64,000 nt of DNA from Paraburkholderia graminis C4D1M. Lineage in GTDB: Bacteria > Pseudomonadota > Gammaproteobacteria > Burkholderiales > Burkholderiaceae. Within the stretch, counting starts at the first letter, position 1; each line of letters begins with the position of its first letter. The stretch spans positions 372,001 through 436,000 of the forward strand of contig NZ_ABLD01000005.1 of NCBI RefSeq assembly GCF_000172415.1. Direction: 5' to 3'. Position numbers and translations under genes: made by a program. The notes under the pieces were generated by a model. That model saw only the letters and a list, made by a program, of their open reading frames with translations, ran no database searches and was not told the origin of the DNA. Below are positions 51,337 through 60,730 of this stretch, piece by piece.

Positions 51337-51760
51337 GGCGAATCCCTCGCGAGCTTGCGTCGGGACGGGAATGCAATTGCGAGTGCAACAGCGGGTGCAT
51401 CGGTAAAAAACCTGATGCAGCGAGAGGCGTCATGCAGCGGCATGTTTTCACGCTTTGTCTCCGATGTATTTAGAACTTATTAGCCGCTTCCCTTGAGGAA
51501 GCAGGCGAAGGAATGCTCCTTCCGACGCTTCGATTCTGCGGGCGGTGTCATGGGCCGTCCAATCTTTTCTCGCTATTAATTGATGCCTGGATTGAATCAC
51601 CGGCGAGTGCGCCGTTACGCTTCGATCCGTGGATCAACTGATAGCGTTTTGGGATTGGACGCGATTCGTGAAAGGGCCCATCATCCGCCGACATCGCGAC
51701 TGGATGCGTGCGCCGCTCGCCGCGCCGGCCGGATCGTCGACTACAACAAGGAGCGCCGCT
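51337..51760. other. Divergent promoter region between MFS and dehydrogenase genes
   Basis: About 424 bases. A more AT-rich patch lies near 51455-51485 and 51575-51585. The in-frame extension of the dehydrogenase frame back to 51629 has no ribosome site and atypical composition, so it is treated as non-coding. No clear palindrome was found. Confidence 0.5.
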
Positions 51761-52714
51761 TTGAAACCGAACATTCTGCAACTGAACCCCATTCTGATTC
51801 CCGCGATCAACGACACGCTCGCATCGCGCTACACGGTGCATCGCCTCTTTGAACAAAATGATAAGGATGCCTATATCAGCGAGCACGGCGCGTCGATCCG
51901 AGGCGTTATCACAGGCGGCCACACCGGCATTTCGAACGACCTGATCGAGCGCTTGCCCGCTCTGGAAGTGATCGCGGTCAACGGCGTGGGCACCGATGCA
52001 GTGGACCTCGCATTCGCGCGCTCGCGCGGCATTCCGGTGACAGCGACGTTCGGCGCGTTGACGGAAGATGTCGCCGACCTCGCGATCGGCCTGATGCTCG
52101 CGGTATGCCGCGAAATCTGCGCGGGCAACGAGTTCGTCAAATCGGGCAACTGGCAGAAGAATCCGCATCCGGGTGCGTTGCCGCTGTCGCGCCGCTTGAG
52201 CGGCAAGCGCGTCGGCATCGTCGGAATGGGCAAGGTTGGGCGTGCGATTGCGCAGCGCGCGAGCGCGTTCAACTGCCCGATCTCCTACACGGATTTGCGC
52301 CGCATGGACGATGTGCCGCATCCGTTCGTCGCCGATCTGCTGTCGCTCGCGCGCGGTTGCGATTTTCTCGTGCTGGCCGCCGCCGCCGACAAGGCGCAAG
52401 GCATCGTCAATGCCGCCGTGCTCGATGCGCTCGGCAAGAACGGCTACCTGATCAACGTCGCGCGCGGCAAGCTCGTGGTGGAAAGCGACCTCGTGCAGGC
52501 GCTGCAAGGCGGCGTGATCGCGGGCGCGGGACTCGACGTGTTCGTCGACGAACCAAACGTGCCGCCCGCGCTCTTCGACACGGACCGCGTTGTTTTGCAG
52601 GCGCATCGCGCGAGCGCCACGGTCGAATCGCGCACCGCGATGGGCGAAATGGTGCTGGCAAGCCTCGAACAGGCGCTTGCAGGGCAGCGTCCCGAGGGCA
52701 GTCTCACGACGTGA
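51761..52714 (+). CDS. D-2-hydroxyacid dehydrogenase (NAD-binding)
   Basis: 317 residues from TTG 51761, which has AAGGAG seven bases upstream; the family's usual length supports this over the longer frame. It has the Rossmann loop VGIVGMGKVGRAIAQRA, LINVARGKLVVESDLVQAL with the catalytic Arg region, DVFVDEPNVP with catalytic Glu, and AHRASATVESR with the catalytic His. It reduces a 2-oxoacid (glyoxylate or hydroxypyruvate type) or works in reverse. A LysR gene follows about 120 bases on. Confidence 0.9.
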   Translation: MKPNILQLNPILIPAINDTLASRYTVHRLFEQNDKDAYISEHGASIRGVITGGHTGISNDLIERLPALEVIAVNGVGTDAVDLAFARSRGIPVTATFGALTEDVADLAIGLMLAVCREICAGNEFVKSGNWQKNPHPGALPLSRRLSGKRVGIVGMGKVGRAIAQRASAFNCPISYTDLRRMDDVPHPFVADLLSLARGCDFLVLAAAADKAQGIVNAAVLDALGKNGYLINVARGKLVVESDLVQALQGGVIAGAGLDVFVDEPNVPPALFDTDRVVLQAHRASATVESRTAMGEMVLASLEQALAGQRPEGSLTT

Positions 52715-52837
52715 TGCAGCGACCTGACGCAGCAACGTGATGCAGCACCGGCCCGCGGCTCGCCGCGGCGTCCGGATCGGATGGGGAGCGCGCGCACCTA
52801 TAATGAGCGTCGACTTCCCTTCCATGCCGATACAAGA

Positions 52838-53776
52838 ATGCTCGATCTCGGACAAGTGCGTTGCTTCGTCGCCGCGGCGACAGAACTGAATTTCAGACGC
52901 GCTGCCGCGCTGCTGCACATGACACAGCCGCCATTGAGCAGACAGATTCAACTGCTCGAGGACAACCTCGGCGTGAAGCTGTTCGAACGCATTGGCCGCA
53001 CCGTCAAGCTGACCACCGAAGGCCGCGTGTTTCTCGCCGACGCGACGCGTCTGCTCAATCTTGCCGAGCAGGCCGAAAGCACCGTGCGGCGCGCGAGCAA
53101 GGGCAAGACCGGGCGCGTGCGGCTCGGCTTCACCGGCGCGGCCGGCTATGAGCTGATTCCCGAGTTGCTGGTCGCCGCCGCCGACGTGCTGCCCGAGATC
53201 GACGTCGTATTGCTCGAACTCGTTTCCGCCGCGCAGATCGAAGCGTTCGCCGCGAATGCAATCGACCTCGGCTTTCTGCGTCCGTTGCAATCGAGGCAAA
53301 AGCTCGAGTTTCTTCTCGTCGACGAAGAGCCGCTGATCGTCGCGCTGCCGAGGCGCCACGCGTTGTGCCAGTTCGAGCGGATCGAACTGAAGCAACTCGA
53401 CGAGCAGCCGTTCATCATGCATTCGCCCGCGCAAGGCAAGTACTTTCATGACCGCATCATGGGCATGCTCGCGGCCGAAGGCGTGAATCTGAACATCGCG
53501 CAATACATCGATCAGACGCCCACGATTCTGTCGCTGGTTCGCGCGGGACTCGGGCTCGCGATTCTGCCGGCGTCTGCGCAACGGTTTCATTACGACAATG
53601 TCGAGTTCCGGCATATCGCCGGCAACACGATTCACGCGGAAATGAGCATGGCCTGGCGCGCGGATCAGGACAATCCCGCCGTCACCGCATTCCGCCTGAT
53701 GGCCGCGGAATATTTCGCGAATGCGGCGAATGCGGCGAACGTCACGAACGCGAAGCAAGCCGCGCCGAACCCATAG
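52838..53776 (+). CDS. LysR-type regulator (BenM/CatM-like)
   Basis: 312 residues. HTH: MLDLGQVRCFVAAATELNFRRAAALLHMTQPPLSRQIQLLEDNLGVKLFER, the BenM/CatM/CbnR style. The effector domain has GFTGAAGYELIPELL. Its C-terminal tail is an Ala/Asn low-complexity repeat (ANAANAANVTNAKQAA). It shares direction with the dehydrogenase and may regulate that locus or the MBL gene after it. ATG at 52838 is preferred to an upstream frame start. Confidence 0.9.
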   Translation: MLDLGQVRCFVAAATELNFRRAAALLHMTQPPLSRQIQLLEDNLGVKLFERIGRTVKLTTEGRVFLADATRLLNLAEQAESTVRRASKGKTGRVRLGFTGAAGYELIPELLVAAADVLPEIDVVLLELVSAAQIEAFAANAIDLGFLRPLQSRQKLEFLLVDEEPLIVALPRRHALCQFERIELKQLDEQPFIMHSPAQGKYFHDRIMGMLAAEGVNLNIAQYIDQTPTILSLVRAGLGLAILPASAQRFHYDNVEFRHIAGNTIHAEMSMAWRADQDNPAVTAFRLMAAEYFANAANAANVTNAKQAAPNP

Positions 53777-53852
53777 CCGCTCTCGCACGATCAGGTATAG
53801 CGCTTGCGCGACGTTGCATCACTCCTTCCCCTTCCGTTACGGGACGAATGCG

Positions 53853-54764
53853 ATGATCGTGCACCATCTCAACTGCATTTCGACCTGCCCGCTGGGCGGC
53901 CGCCTGATGGACGGACGCACGCGTTCGCTCGCCGAGCGCGGGCTGCTCACCTGCCACTGCCTGCTGGTCGAAACTTCCGCGGGGCTCGTGCTGGTCGACA
54001 CCGGCTTCGGTCTGCGCGACGTCGCCGATCCGCGCTCGCGGATCAGCCGTTTCTTTCTCGGACTCGTGAGCCCGGATTTCCGCGAGGAAATGACCGCGAT
54101 CCGGCAGATTCAGCGGCTCGGTTTCGATCCGCGCGATGTCACGCATATCGTGCTGAGCCATCTCGACTTCGATCATGCGGGCGGCCTCGACGACTTTCCG
54201 CACGCCACCGTGCACCTGTTGCGCGTCGAGCGCGATTACGCGTTCGAGCAAAGAACGTGGATGGACCGGCAGCGGTTTCGTCCGCAGCAGTGGTCGACGT
54301 CCGCGAAATGGCGCGTGTATCAGGCAAGCGAAGGCGAAACGTGGAATGGCTTTTCGCGCGTGCAGCAATTCGACGGACTGCCGCCCGAATTGCTCGTCGT
54401 GCCGTTGCGCGGACACACGTTCGGTCATGCGGGCATCGCCGTGAATACGACGGGCGACCGGTGGCTGTTCAATGCCGCCGATGCTTATTTCCATCACGCC
54501 GAAATGCATGCAGAGCCGCATTGCACGCCGGGGCTGCGCTTTTATCAGTGGATGCTCGAAAAAGATCGCGCGGCGCGCTTCGATAATCAAAGCCGGTTGC
54601 GCGACCTCGCATTGACGAGCCAGGCGGTGAGCGTGTTTTGCAGTCACGACGTGACCGAGTTCGAACGGCTCGCGAAGCGTCCCGCGAACATGCCGGCGCG
54701 CCGGGCCGTCGACACCTCTGCCGCCCCGCACGCGGCCTGGTCGTCCGACAATCGCACGGCATAG
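53853..54764 (+). CDS. Metallo-beta-lactamase-fold hydrolase
   Basis: 303 residues. Metal ligands are clear: HLDFDH at 103-108 (HxxxDH), then HTFGHAGI and NAADAYFHH further on. LVETSAGLVLVDTGFG is the preceding strand. There is no signal peptide. It resembles the AttM/AiiA-like and glyoxalase-II-like lactonase groups, but substrate cannot be assigned; an N-acyl-homoserine lactonase is one option. It follows the LysR gene by 76 bases. Confidence 0.85.
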   Translation: MIVHHLNCISTCPLGGRLMDGRTRSLAERGLLTCHCLLVETSAGLVLVDTGFGLRDVADPRSRISRFFLGLVSPDFREEMTAIRQIQRLGFDPRDVTHIVLSHLDFDHAGGLDDFPHATVHLLRVERDYAFEQRTWMDRQRFRPQQWSTSAKWRVYQASEGETWNGFSRVQQFDGLPPELLVVPLRGHTFGHAGIAVNTTGDRWLFNAADAYFHHAEMHAEPHCTPGLRFYQWMLEKDRAARFDNQSRLRDLALTSQAVSVFCSHDVTEFERLAKRPANMPARRAVDTSAAPHAAWSSDNRTA

Positions 54765-54895
54765 CGCCGTCAACAAAAGAACAGACAACAACGAAGAAGC
54801 CGGCGCCCAGGCCACCGCGCCTGCGATGAAATCCAGTATGCTGAGCGCTTCAGCCGCCCGGCTCGAATGGATGTCGTCCTTCGCCCTTCTTCGTC

Positions 54896-55831
54896 ATGAA
54901 TCTTTCCTTTGAAGTCCTTCAGGTGCTTGACGCCGTCGATCGAACCGGCACCTTCGCGAGCGCCGCGGAAACGCTGCATAAGGTGCCGTCGTCGCTCACG
55001 TATCTGGTGCAGAAGCTCGAGCTCGATCTCGGCGTCAAGCTGTTCGATCGCAGTGGCCGGCGCGCCACGCTCACGCATGCGGGGCGCGTCGTCGTCGAGG
55101 AAGGCCGCCGTTTGCTGGCCGCAGCAGAAGATCTGGAATGCAAGGCGAAGCGCATCGAGCAAGGCTGGGAGTCCGACCTGTACGTCGCCGTCGACGAGAT
55201 CATTCCGTTCGCGCTGCTGTGGGATCACGTCGGCGAGTTTTATAAGCTCAAGCTCGACACGCGCCTGAATCTGTCGACGGAAGTGCTGGGCGGTTCGTGG
55301 GACGCGCTGCTCACGCGCCGCGCGGATCTGATTGTCGGCGCCGCGGGCGATCCGCCGCCGATTCCGAATCTCGTCGCAAAGCCGATCGGCTCTTTGCGGC
55401 ACGTTTTCGTGGTCGCGCCCGATCATCCGCTCGCAAGCATGCCCGGACCGCTGACGCTCGACGTGGTCGCGCGCTATCGCGCGGTGGCGATCGGCGATAC
55501 GTCGCGCAAACTCGCGCCGCGCACCATCGCGCTCGCCGACAATCAGGAAGTGCTGACCGTGCCGACGCTCGGAACCAAGCTCGCCGCGCAGTTGCGCGGG
55601 CTCGCTGCCGGCACGATCCCCGAATGTCTCGCCGTCGAGGCGCTCAGGAACGGCGACCTGGTGCAGAAAGAAGTGCTCGGCATGCGCGAGATCACGCATT
55701 TTTATCTGGCATGGCGCGACGACGAGACGGGCAAGGCGCTGCGCTGGTGGGTCGAGCGCCTCGATCATCCCGACCTGGTCGACCAGGCCGTGCAACGGCA
55801 AATGCTCGACATGCAGATCAGTCCGCCGTGA
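54896..55831 (+). CDS. LysR-type regulator
   Basis: 311 residues. HTH: SFEVLQVLDAVDRTGTFASAAETLHKVPSSLTYLVQKLELDLGVKLFDR. The VPSSLTYLVQKLE recognition-helix region is unusual for LysR proteins and resembles the AllS/PgrR-related group. Effector domain begins LYVAVDEIIPFALLWDHV. ATG 54896 follows TTCGTC. Target not evident. It is convergent with the large regulator gene to its right. Confidence 0.88.
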   Translation: MNLSFEVLQVLDAVDRTGTFASAAETLHKVPSSLTYLVQKLELDLGVKLFDRSGRRATLTHAGRVVVEEGRRLLAAAEDLECKAKRIEQGWESDLYVAVDEIIPFALLWDHVGEFYKLKLDTRLNLSTEVLGGSWDALLTRRADLIVGAAGDPPPIPNLVAKPIGSLRHVFVVAPDHPLASMPGPLTLDVVARYRAVAIGDTSRKLAPRTIALADNQEVLTVPTLGTKLAAQLRGLAAGTIPECLAVEALRNGDLVQKEVLGMREITHFYLAWRDDETGKALRWWVERLDHPDLVDQAVQRQMLDMQISPP

Positions 55832-55914
55832 TGCAGACGCACCCGTGACGCGGGCGTGACGCGGGCGTGACTCAGGCATAACCCAGGCCGCTCAAAGCCA
55901 ATGCCGCGCGCCGG

Positions 55915-58900
55915 CTAGCATCCTTCGCTCACTCTCGGCTGCCGCGAACGCCCGACAGGCGGCGGCGCACTCGCCTCGCCTTCTCTGTGCGCGCATTGCG
56001 GCACCATCGCGGCCGAAGCTCTCGCGGTTTCGAGCAGTTGCAGCGCCGCCTGGAAATCGTCGAAATCGAGCCCCTGCGTGAGTTTCGCGCACGCCGATTC
56101 GATCAGGCGCACCGCATCGGCAGCACGCCCTTGCGCGCACCACAGGCGGCCGAGACTGGTGGCCGCACGCAACTGCAACGAAGCGCAGCCTTGCGCGAGC
56201 GATTCCTCCATGGCCGCCGTCAGGCACGCGTTCGCATCCATCGCGGCGCTGCCAATTGAAAACACATTGGCATCCTGAAGCAGCAACTCGCCCTGCACGC
56301 GCCGCAGTTCGACCACATACCAATGGTCGCCGCTTTCGTCGCATTGGGCCAGCGCGCGCGTCACCGCGGCGATGGCTTCCTCGCGCCGTCCCGCGCGGCC
56401 CAATGCGAGCGCGTACTGCGCGACCAGCATCGCGCGTTGCGCGGCGTATTCGAGCGCGTCGAGTTCGTCGAGCGCCGCGCGAAATGCCTGGAGACGCGCG
56501 GGGCTCACGTCGTCGAATGAACGCAGGTACTCCTGGAAACAGCGCGCGCACGCTTGAGAGACACCGAGGCCCGTGCGCGCCGATACATCGCGCAGCAACG
56601 CGATGGCGTCTGCGGCACGCTCGCGTTGACCCGACAGCAACGCGAGCGGAATCTCCGCTTCGACGAGCACGTAGCAGGTGACGATCGCCTGGTCTTCCGC
56701 GCACGCGCTCGCGACGCAGGCTTGCGCGAGATCGAGCGCCTCGTCGCGCGCGCCCTGAAACCACAGCAGCCGTGCAAGCGTCGCGCGGCCGACCACGCCC
56801 TGATCGATGGATTGACCGAGCGGCAAACCGTGCTGCAGCGTATCCGCTTGCAGCAGAAAGCGTTCGAGCGACGCGCGCGCCTGCTGCTGATTGCCCGCGT
56901 AGTGCCACGCTATGCCGAGAAGCCGCGCGGCGAGAATGCCGTTGCTCGTGTCGCCGGTCTGCGCCGCGAGCGACGCAAACCGATGCGCGAACGCCAGCGC
57001 ATTGCGCGCCGCGCCCGACGACTGGCTCGCGTTCCACATGCCCCACAACGCGCGCGCTTCGAATGCGCGATCGGCAAGCGCGATGGCGAGCGCCAGCACC
57101 TCGGCCCAGACCGCGAGCGTTTCGCGGTTCGGTCCGTTGACGTAGACGAGCGCCGCACCGAGCGCCGCGAGCAGTTGCATGCGCACCCGCAGATGCCGGG
57201 TCGACCCCGACGCGCCATGCGTATGCGCGACGCTTTCCAGCGCGCGGCGCGCCCACGCGCAGCATTCGTCCACCAGCGAAAGCTCGTACAACAACCCGAC
57301 CACCTTGACCGCGAGTTTTTCCGCGAGCGCGTCGTCGCCTTTCGACGAAAGCGCCCAGCCGAGCGCCGCGCGCAGATCGTCGAGCCAGCCGCGCATGCGC
57401 GCATGCCAGCGGTCGGCGTCGGCATCGGCATCGCCTTCCGACAAGCGCGCTTCTGCCGACATATGACGCTCGAGCAAGCCGGTGAAATAGCGCGCGTGAT
57501 TGAGCGTGACCGCGCGCCGCTCGCCGTTGTCGTCGAGCTTTTGCAGCGCGTACGCACGCGTTGTTTCGAGCAGCCGATAGCTCGCCTTGCCGCGCTCCAC
57601 GCGCGCGACCACCAGCGACTTTTCGACGAGCCCTGAAACCGCCGCGATCACCGCGGCTTGCTGCAAGCCAGAGTCCGCGGCGACGGCGATGGCCGCGTCG
57701 ATCGAAAAACTGTTGACGAAGATGCCGAGCCTGCGCAGCGTCGCGCGCTCCGCGTCGTCGAGCAGGCCGTGACTCCAGTCGAGCGTGGCCTTCAAGGTCT
57801 GATGCCGCGGCAGCGCCGTGCGGTTGCCGCCCGTCAGCATGTCGAAGCGGTCGTCCAGATGATCCGCGAGTGTTTCGATGCCGAGTGTGGCCGCGCGCGC
57901 GGCCGCAAGTTCGATCGCAAGCGGTATGCCGTCGAGCCGGCGGCATACGGTGCCGGTCAATTGAATGCTGCGTTCGTCGGACGAAAAACGCGCATCCATT
58001 GCGCGGGCGCGCGACAGGAACAACTGCACGGCGCTGCGCTCGAGTACCTGCTGGCTTTGATCGTCGTGCGCGGGGACATCGAGCGAGGCGACCCAGTACA
58101 AGTGCTCTTGCGCGAGGCGCAGCGGCTCGCGGCTCGTGGTCAGCACGCGTACGCCCGGACCGGCATTCAGCAGCGCGTCGGCGAGTTCGGCGGCCGGGCC
58201 GAGCACATGCTCGCAATTGTCGATCACGCACAGCACGCGCCGCTCGCCCCACTCGCTGCTGACGCGCGTGAGCGTGAGCGGACCGCTCGCCTTGCTGACG
58301 CCGACGCTCGCGGCGAACATCGCGAGCACGCTGTTCGCGTCCGACGTCGATGCAAGCGGGATCAGATAGACGCCGTCCGGATACGCGTCGAGCAGGCGGC
58401 GCGCGACTTCGACCGCAAGACGCGTCTTGCCGATGCCGCCCGCGCCGAGCAGCGTGACGTGACGCGCCGATGCGAGCGCCTGCGCGACGTCGCGCAGCGC
58501 GTCGTCGCGGCCGATCAGCGGCGAGAAGCTCGCGGGCAGATTGTGCGGGATGTGAGCGGCCGCGCTTTGGCGGTCGTTGGCCGCCTGCAGGTCGCGGCCG
58601 AAACCGCTCAACGTCACGCCGCTCGCGTGCTGCACCGGCGATTGCCGCGCGACGAGCCGGTAGCCGCGGCCCGAGACCGTCTGTATGAGTCCGCGGCTCT
58701 CGCCAAGCACCTTGCGCAGCGCGGACATATGAACCTGCAGATTATTTTCTTCGACGATGGTGTCGGGCCACACTTCCTTCAACATGTCGTTCTTCGACAC
58801 CAGTTCGCCTTTTGCGGCGATCAGGACGGCGAACATGTCGAATGCGCGGCTGCCGATGCGCACGGGTTGTCCGTCGAGAAGCAGTTCCCGACTGGTCAGG

Positions 58901-58929
58901 TCCACCTGAAGCGGGCCGATGCGGATCAT
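55915..58929 (-). CDS. Winged-helix / ATPase / TPR transcriptional regulator
   Basis: 1004 residues in three parts. Residues 1-96 are an OmpR/PhoB-type winged helix (SRAFDMFAVLIAAKGELVSKNDMLKEVW, VSGRGYRLVAR). About 130-400 is an ATPase of the STAND/NB-ARC class with Walker A GAGGIGKTRLAVEVARR at about 161-177 and Walker B RVLCVIDNCEHVLGPA, plus GIPLAIELAAARAATLG. The rest, to about 1000, is a TPR-like helical repeat region rich in Ala and Leu. This is the widespread CadC-like/SARP-like regulator type that senses a ligand through the repeats. No signal peptide. Cluster context gives no target. The start is ATG 58929. Confidence 0.88.
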   Translation of the reverse strand: MIRIGPLQVDLTSRELLLDGQPVRIGSRAFDMFAVLIAAKGELVSKNDMLKEVWPDTIVEENNLQVHMSALRKVLGESRGLIQTVSGRGYRLVARQSPVQHASGVTLSGFGRDLQAANDRQSAAAHIPHNLPASFSPLIGRDDALRDVAQALASARHVTLLGAGGIGKTRLAVEVARRLLDAYPDGVYLIPLASTSDANSVLAMFAASVGVSKASGPLTLTRVSSEWGERRVLCVIDNCEHVLGPAAELADALLNAGPGVRVLTTSREPLRLAQEHLYWVASLDVPAHDDQSQQVLERSAVQLFLSRARAMDARFSSDERSIQLTGTVCRRLDGIPLAIELAAARAATLGIETLADHLDDRFDMLTGGNRTALPRHQTLKATLDWSHGLLDDAERATLRRLGIFVNSFSIDAAIAVAADSGLQQAAVIAAVSGLVEKSLVVARVERGKASYRLLETTRAYALQKLDDNGERRAVTLNHARYFTGLLERHMSAEARLSEGDADADADRWHARMRGWLDDLRAALGWALSSKGDDALAEKLAVKVVGLLYELSLVDECCAWARRALESVAHTHGASGSTRHLRVRMQLLAALGAALVYVNGPNRETLAVWAEVLALAIALADRAFEARALWGMWNASQSSGAARNALAFAHRFASLAAQTGDTSNGILAARLLGIAWHYAGNQQQARASLERFLLQADTLQHGLPLGQSIDQGVVGRATLARLLWFQGARDEALDLAQACVASACAEDQAIVTCYVLVEAEIPLALLSGQRERAADAIALLRDVSARTGLGVSQACARCFQEYLRSFDDVSPARLQAFRAALDELDALEYAAQRAMLVAQYALALGRAGRREEAIAAVTRALAQCDESGDHWYVVELRRVQGELLLQDANVFSIGSAAMDANACLTAAMEESLAQGCASLQLRAATSLGRLWCAQGRAADAVRLIESACAKLTQGLDFDDFQAALQLLETARASAAMVPQCAHREGEASAPPPVGRSRQPRVSEGC

Positions 58930-59042
58930 GAGGCGGTATCCAGAGCACGAGGGATGAAGATGCTGCCGGGCAATGGCTACCCGGCGATGAGTCCCCGAAG
59001 TCTAGACCAACAGTAATCACGCATGCGCGGAAAAAACTGAAC

Positions 59043-59582
59043 CTATCGTTCAAAATTTTTGTACTGAACGAGCGGATGCTGAAGCTCGACCACCGACGCG
59101 AGAATCATCGCCGCGGCGTTGACCGGCACCGCGCTGCGCACTCTCGGCTTGTAGATCATGTCGTTCCGGCGGATCGTCGCGCCGCTCAGCGCGCAGCGTC
59201 CCTTCAGTCGCGCGCGGCAACTGATCCACACCTGGTCCGCGTAACGGCAGAGCGTGGCGTCCTGCCAGAGGACCGCAATCGACGTCTCCGACAGGCGCTC
59301 GATCACTTCGACCTGCCGATGCCGCGACGGCCCGTTGGCGGCCTCGCGCGTGAGCGGCAGCACGCGATACGGCTCGCCTTCGGCGTCGCCGCGATAGCCG
59401 GCGAGAAGCCGCTCGATCACGTGATTCCAGATGGGCGCGCTGGTGCCGTCGTGCCTGTATTCCTGCTCATGTTCGAGTTCATGCTCGCACTCGTCGCGCG
59501 CTGCACGGCATTCGTCACGATGCACGCCCGCTTCGTGCCTGGCTGCATTCGTGCATTGCTTGGCGGGGGATTCGATGTGCAT
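59043..59582 (-). CDS. DUF3331-type protein
   Basis: 179 residues, preceded by GAGGAG. The C-terminal half matches the Burkholderia DUF3331 family: LSETSIAVLWQDATLCRYADQVW and ARLKGRCALSGATIRRNDMIYKPR. The N-terminal 60 residues are Glu/His/Asp-rich and probably disordered. These proteins are largely confined to Burkholderiales and have no known function; the Cys/His-containing core might be a small metal-binding fold. Confidence 0.82.
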   Translation of the reverse strand: MHIESPAKQCTNAARHEAGVHRDECRAARDECEHELEHEQEYRHDGTSAPIWNHVIERLLAGYRGDAEGEPYRVLPLTREAANGPSRHRQVEVIERLSETSIAVLWQDATLCRYADQVWISCRARLKGRCALSGATIRRNDMIYKPRVRSAVPVNAAAMILASVVELQHPLVQYKNFER

Positions 59583-59657
59583 CGCGATTCTCCTCGAGTG
59601 TTGACTATGCGCCGGTGGTCCACGTTGCAGGCGGCTCGCCTCGCAACGTCGGCTGCT

Positions 59658-59714
59658 TCAGTGGCCGCATCAGTGGCCGCATCAGTGGCCGCATCAGTGG
59701 CCGCATCAGTGGCC
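59658..59714. repeat. Twelve-base tandem repeat at end of MBL gene
   Basis: TCAGTGGCCGCA is repeated four times perfectly plus a partial fifth unit. It crosses the stop codon (59706-59708) of the metallo-beta-lactamase-fold gene. Copy-number change would alter only untranslated sequence, since the stop lies in the unit nearest the gene. Confidence 0.85.
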
Positions 59715-60719
59715 AGGCGCGGCCTCGTAGTTGACCGGCACCCAGTCGTACGTGCCGCCGTTTTTTCGAATATGCCCGAGGCCTGGAAACGCGATATGCG
59801 CGGCGCCGATCAGGTAGCGCCGATTCGCGGCGAGTTCGAGCGCGCTGCGGCGCGAGCGTTGTGCAGCGGCGGCGTCGGTGTCGTATTCGACCGAGGCTGT
59901 CGGGTTCTGCAACTGGATCGCGGCCACATGCACGATGTCGCCCCACACGAGCAGATGCTCCGTGCCGCTCTCGATCAGATAACCGGTGTGGCCAGGCGTG
60001 TGTCCAGGCAACGCGATGGCGCGGATGCCTGCGTCGAGTTCGATATCGCTATCGACGTCGACATCGAACGGTTTGAAGCGGCCCGCCGCGATATACGGCG
60101 CGACGCTTGCGCTCGCGGCGTCGAAGAAGGTGCTCAGAAAAGCCGGCGCTTTCGCTTTGTTGGCCGGATTCAACCAGTAGTCGGCTTCGGCCCGGCTTGC
60201 TCGCACGAGCGCGTTCGGAAACGCCATCGTGCCGCTGCTCGCACTGTTGATCACGATCCCGCCCACATGATCCTTGTGCAGATGCGTGAGCAACACTTCG
60301 TCGATCTGTTCGGGCCGATACCCGGCCGCGCGCAGATTCCCGAGCAACTTGCCGCAGCAATCGCCGTACAGCACCCCCGCGCCGGTGTCGATCAGGATCA
60401 GCTTCGAACCCGTGTTGATCAGAAACGCGTTGATCGAGCCTTGCACCGGCGCGCTCAGAAAATCGCGTTCGAGGTCGCGCGCGATCTCCGCCTTCGACAC
60501 GTCTTCAATCACAGTGTCGATGGGAAACGGATGCGTGCCGTCGAGCAGCGCCGTGACTTCTAACTTGCCGAGCATGAGCCGGTAAAAGCCCGGCCCTTGT
60601 GTCTTGACTTGCGGCGCGGCCGCGAACGCCGCACTGCATAAAAAGCTCGCGGCCATGCCCAAAATCATCATGCAACGCGCGGCCGCATGCAAAGTCCAGC
60701 TACGTTGAAACGACTTCAT
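59706..60719 (-). CDS. Secreted metallo-beta-lactamase-fold protein
   Basis: 337 residues from ATG 60719, with GGAGCAG before it. A signal peptide (MMILGMAASFLCSAAFA-AA) sends it to the periplasm. Metal site: LTHLHKDHVGG (HxHxDH), GHTPGHTGYLIE, and the further His in HLLVWGDIVHVAA. LFIDTGAG-like ILIDTGAGVLYGDCCGK precedes it. It is of the MBL family found in quorum-quenching lactonases and other periplasmic hydrolases. It is the last gene of a leftward set with the flavoprotein 11 bases upstream. Confidence 0.85.
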   Translation of the reverse strand: MKSFQRSWTLHAAARCMMILGMAASFLCSAAFAAAPQVKTQGPGFYRLMLGKLEVTALLDGTHPFPIDTVIEDVSKAEIARDLERDFLSAPVQGSINAFLINTGSKLILIDTGAGVLYGDCCGKLLGNLRAAGYRPEQIDEVLLTHLHKDHVGGIVINSASSGTMAFPNALVRASRAEADYWLNPANKAKAPAFLSTFFDAASASVAPYIAAGRFKPFDVDVDSDIELDAGIRAIALPGHTPGHTGYLIESGTEHLLVWGDIVHVAAIQLQNPTASVEYDTDAAAAQRSRRSALELAANRRYLIGAAHIAFPGLGHIRKNGGTYDWVPVNYEAAPGH

Positions 60720-60730
60720 CTTCTGCTCCG

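Noticed and set aside
51629..51760. Extension of the 2-hydroxyacid dehydrogenase to an upstream ATG
   Set aside because: Atypical composition and no ribosome site; TTG 51761 has AAGGAG and gives the family length.
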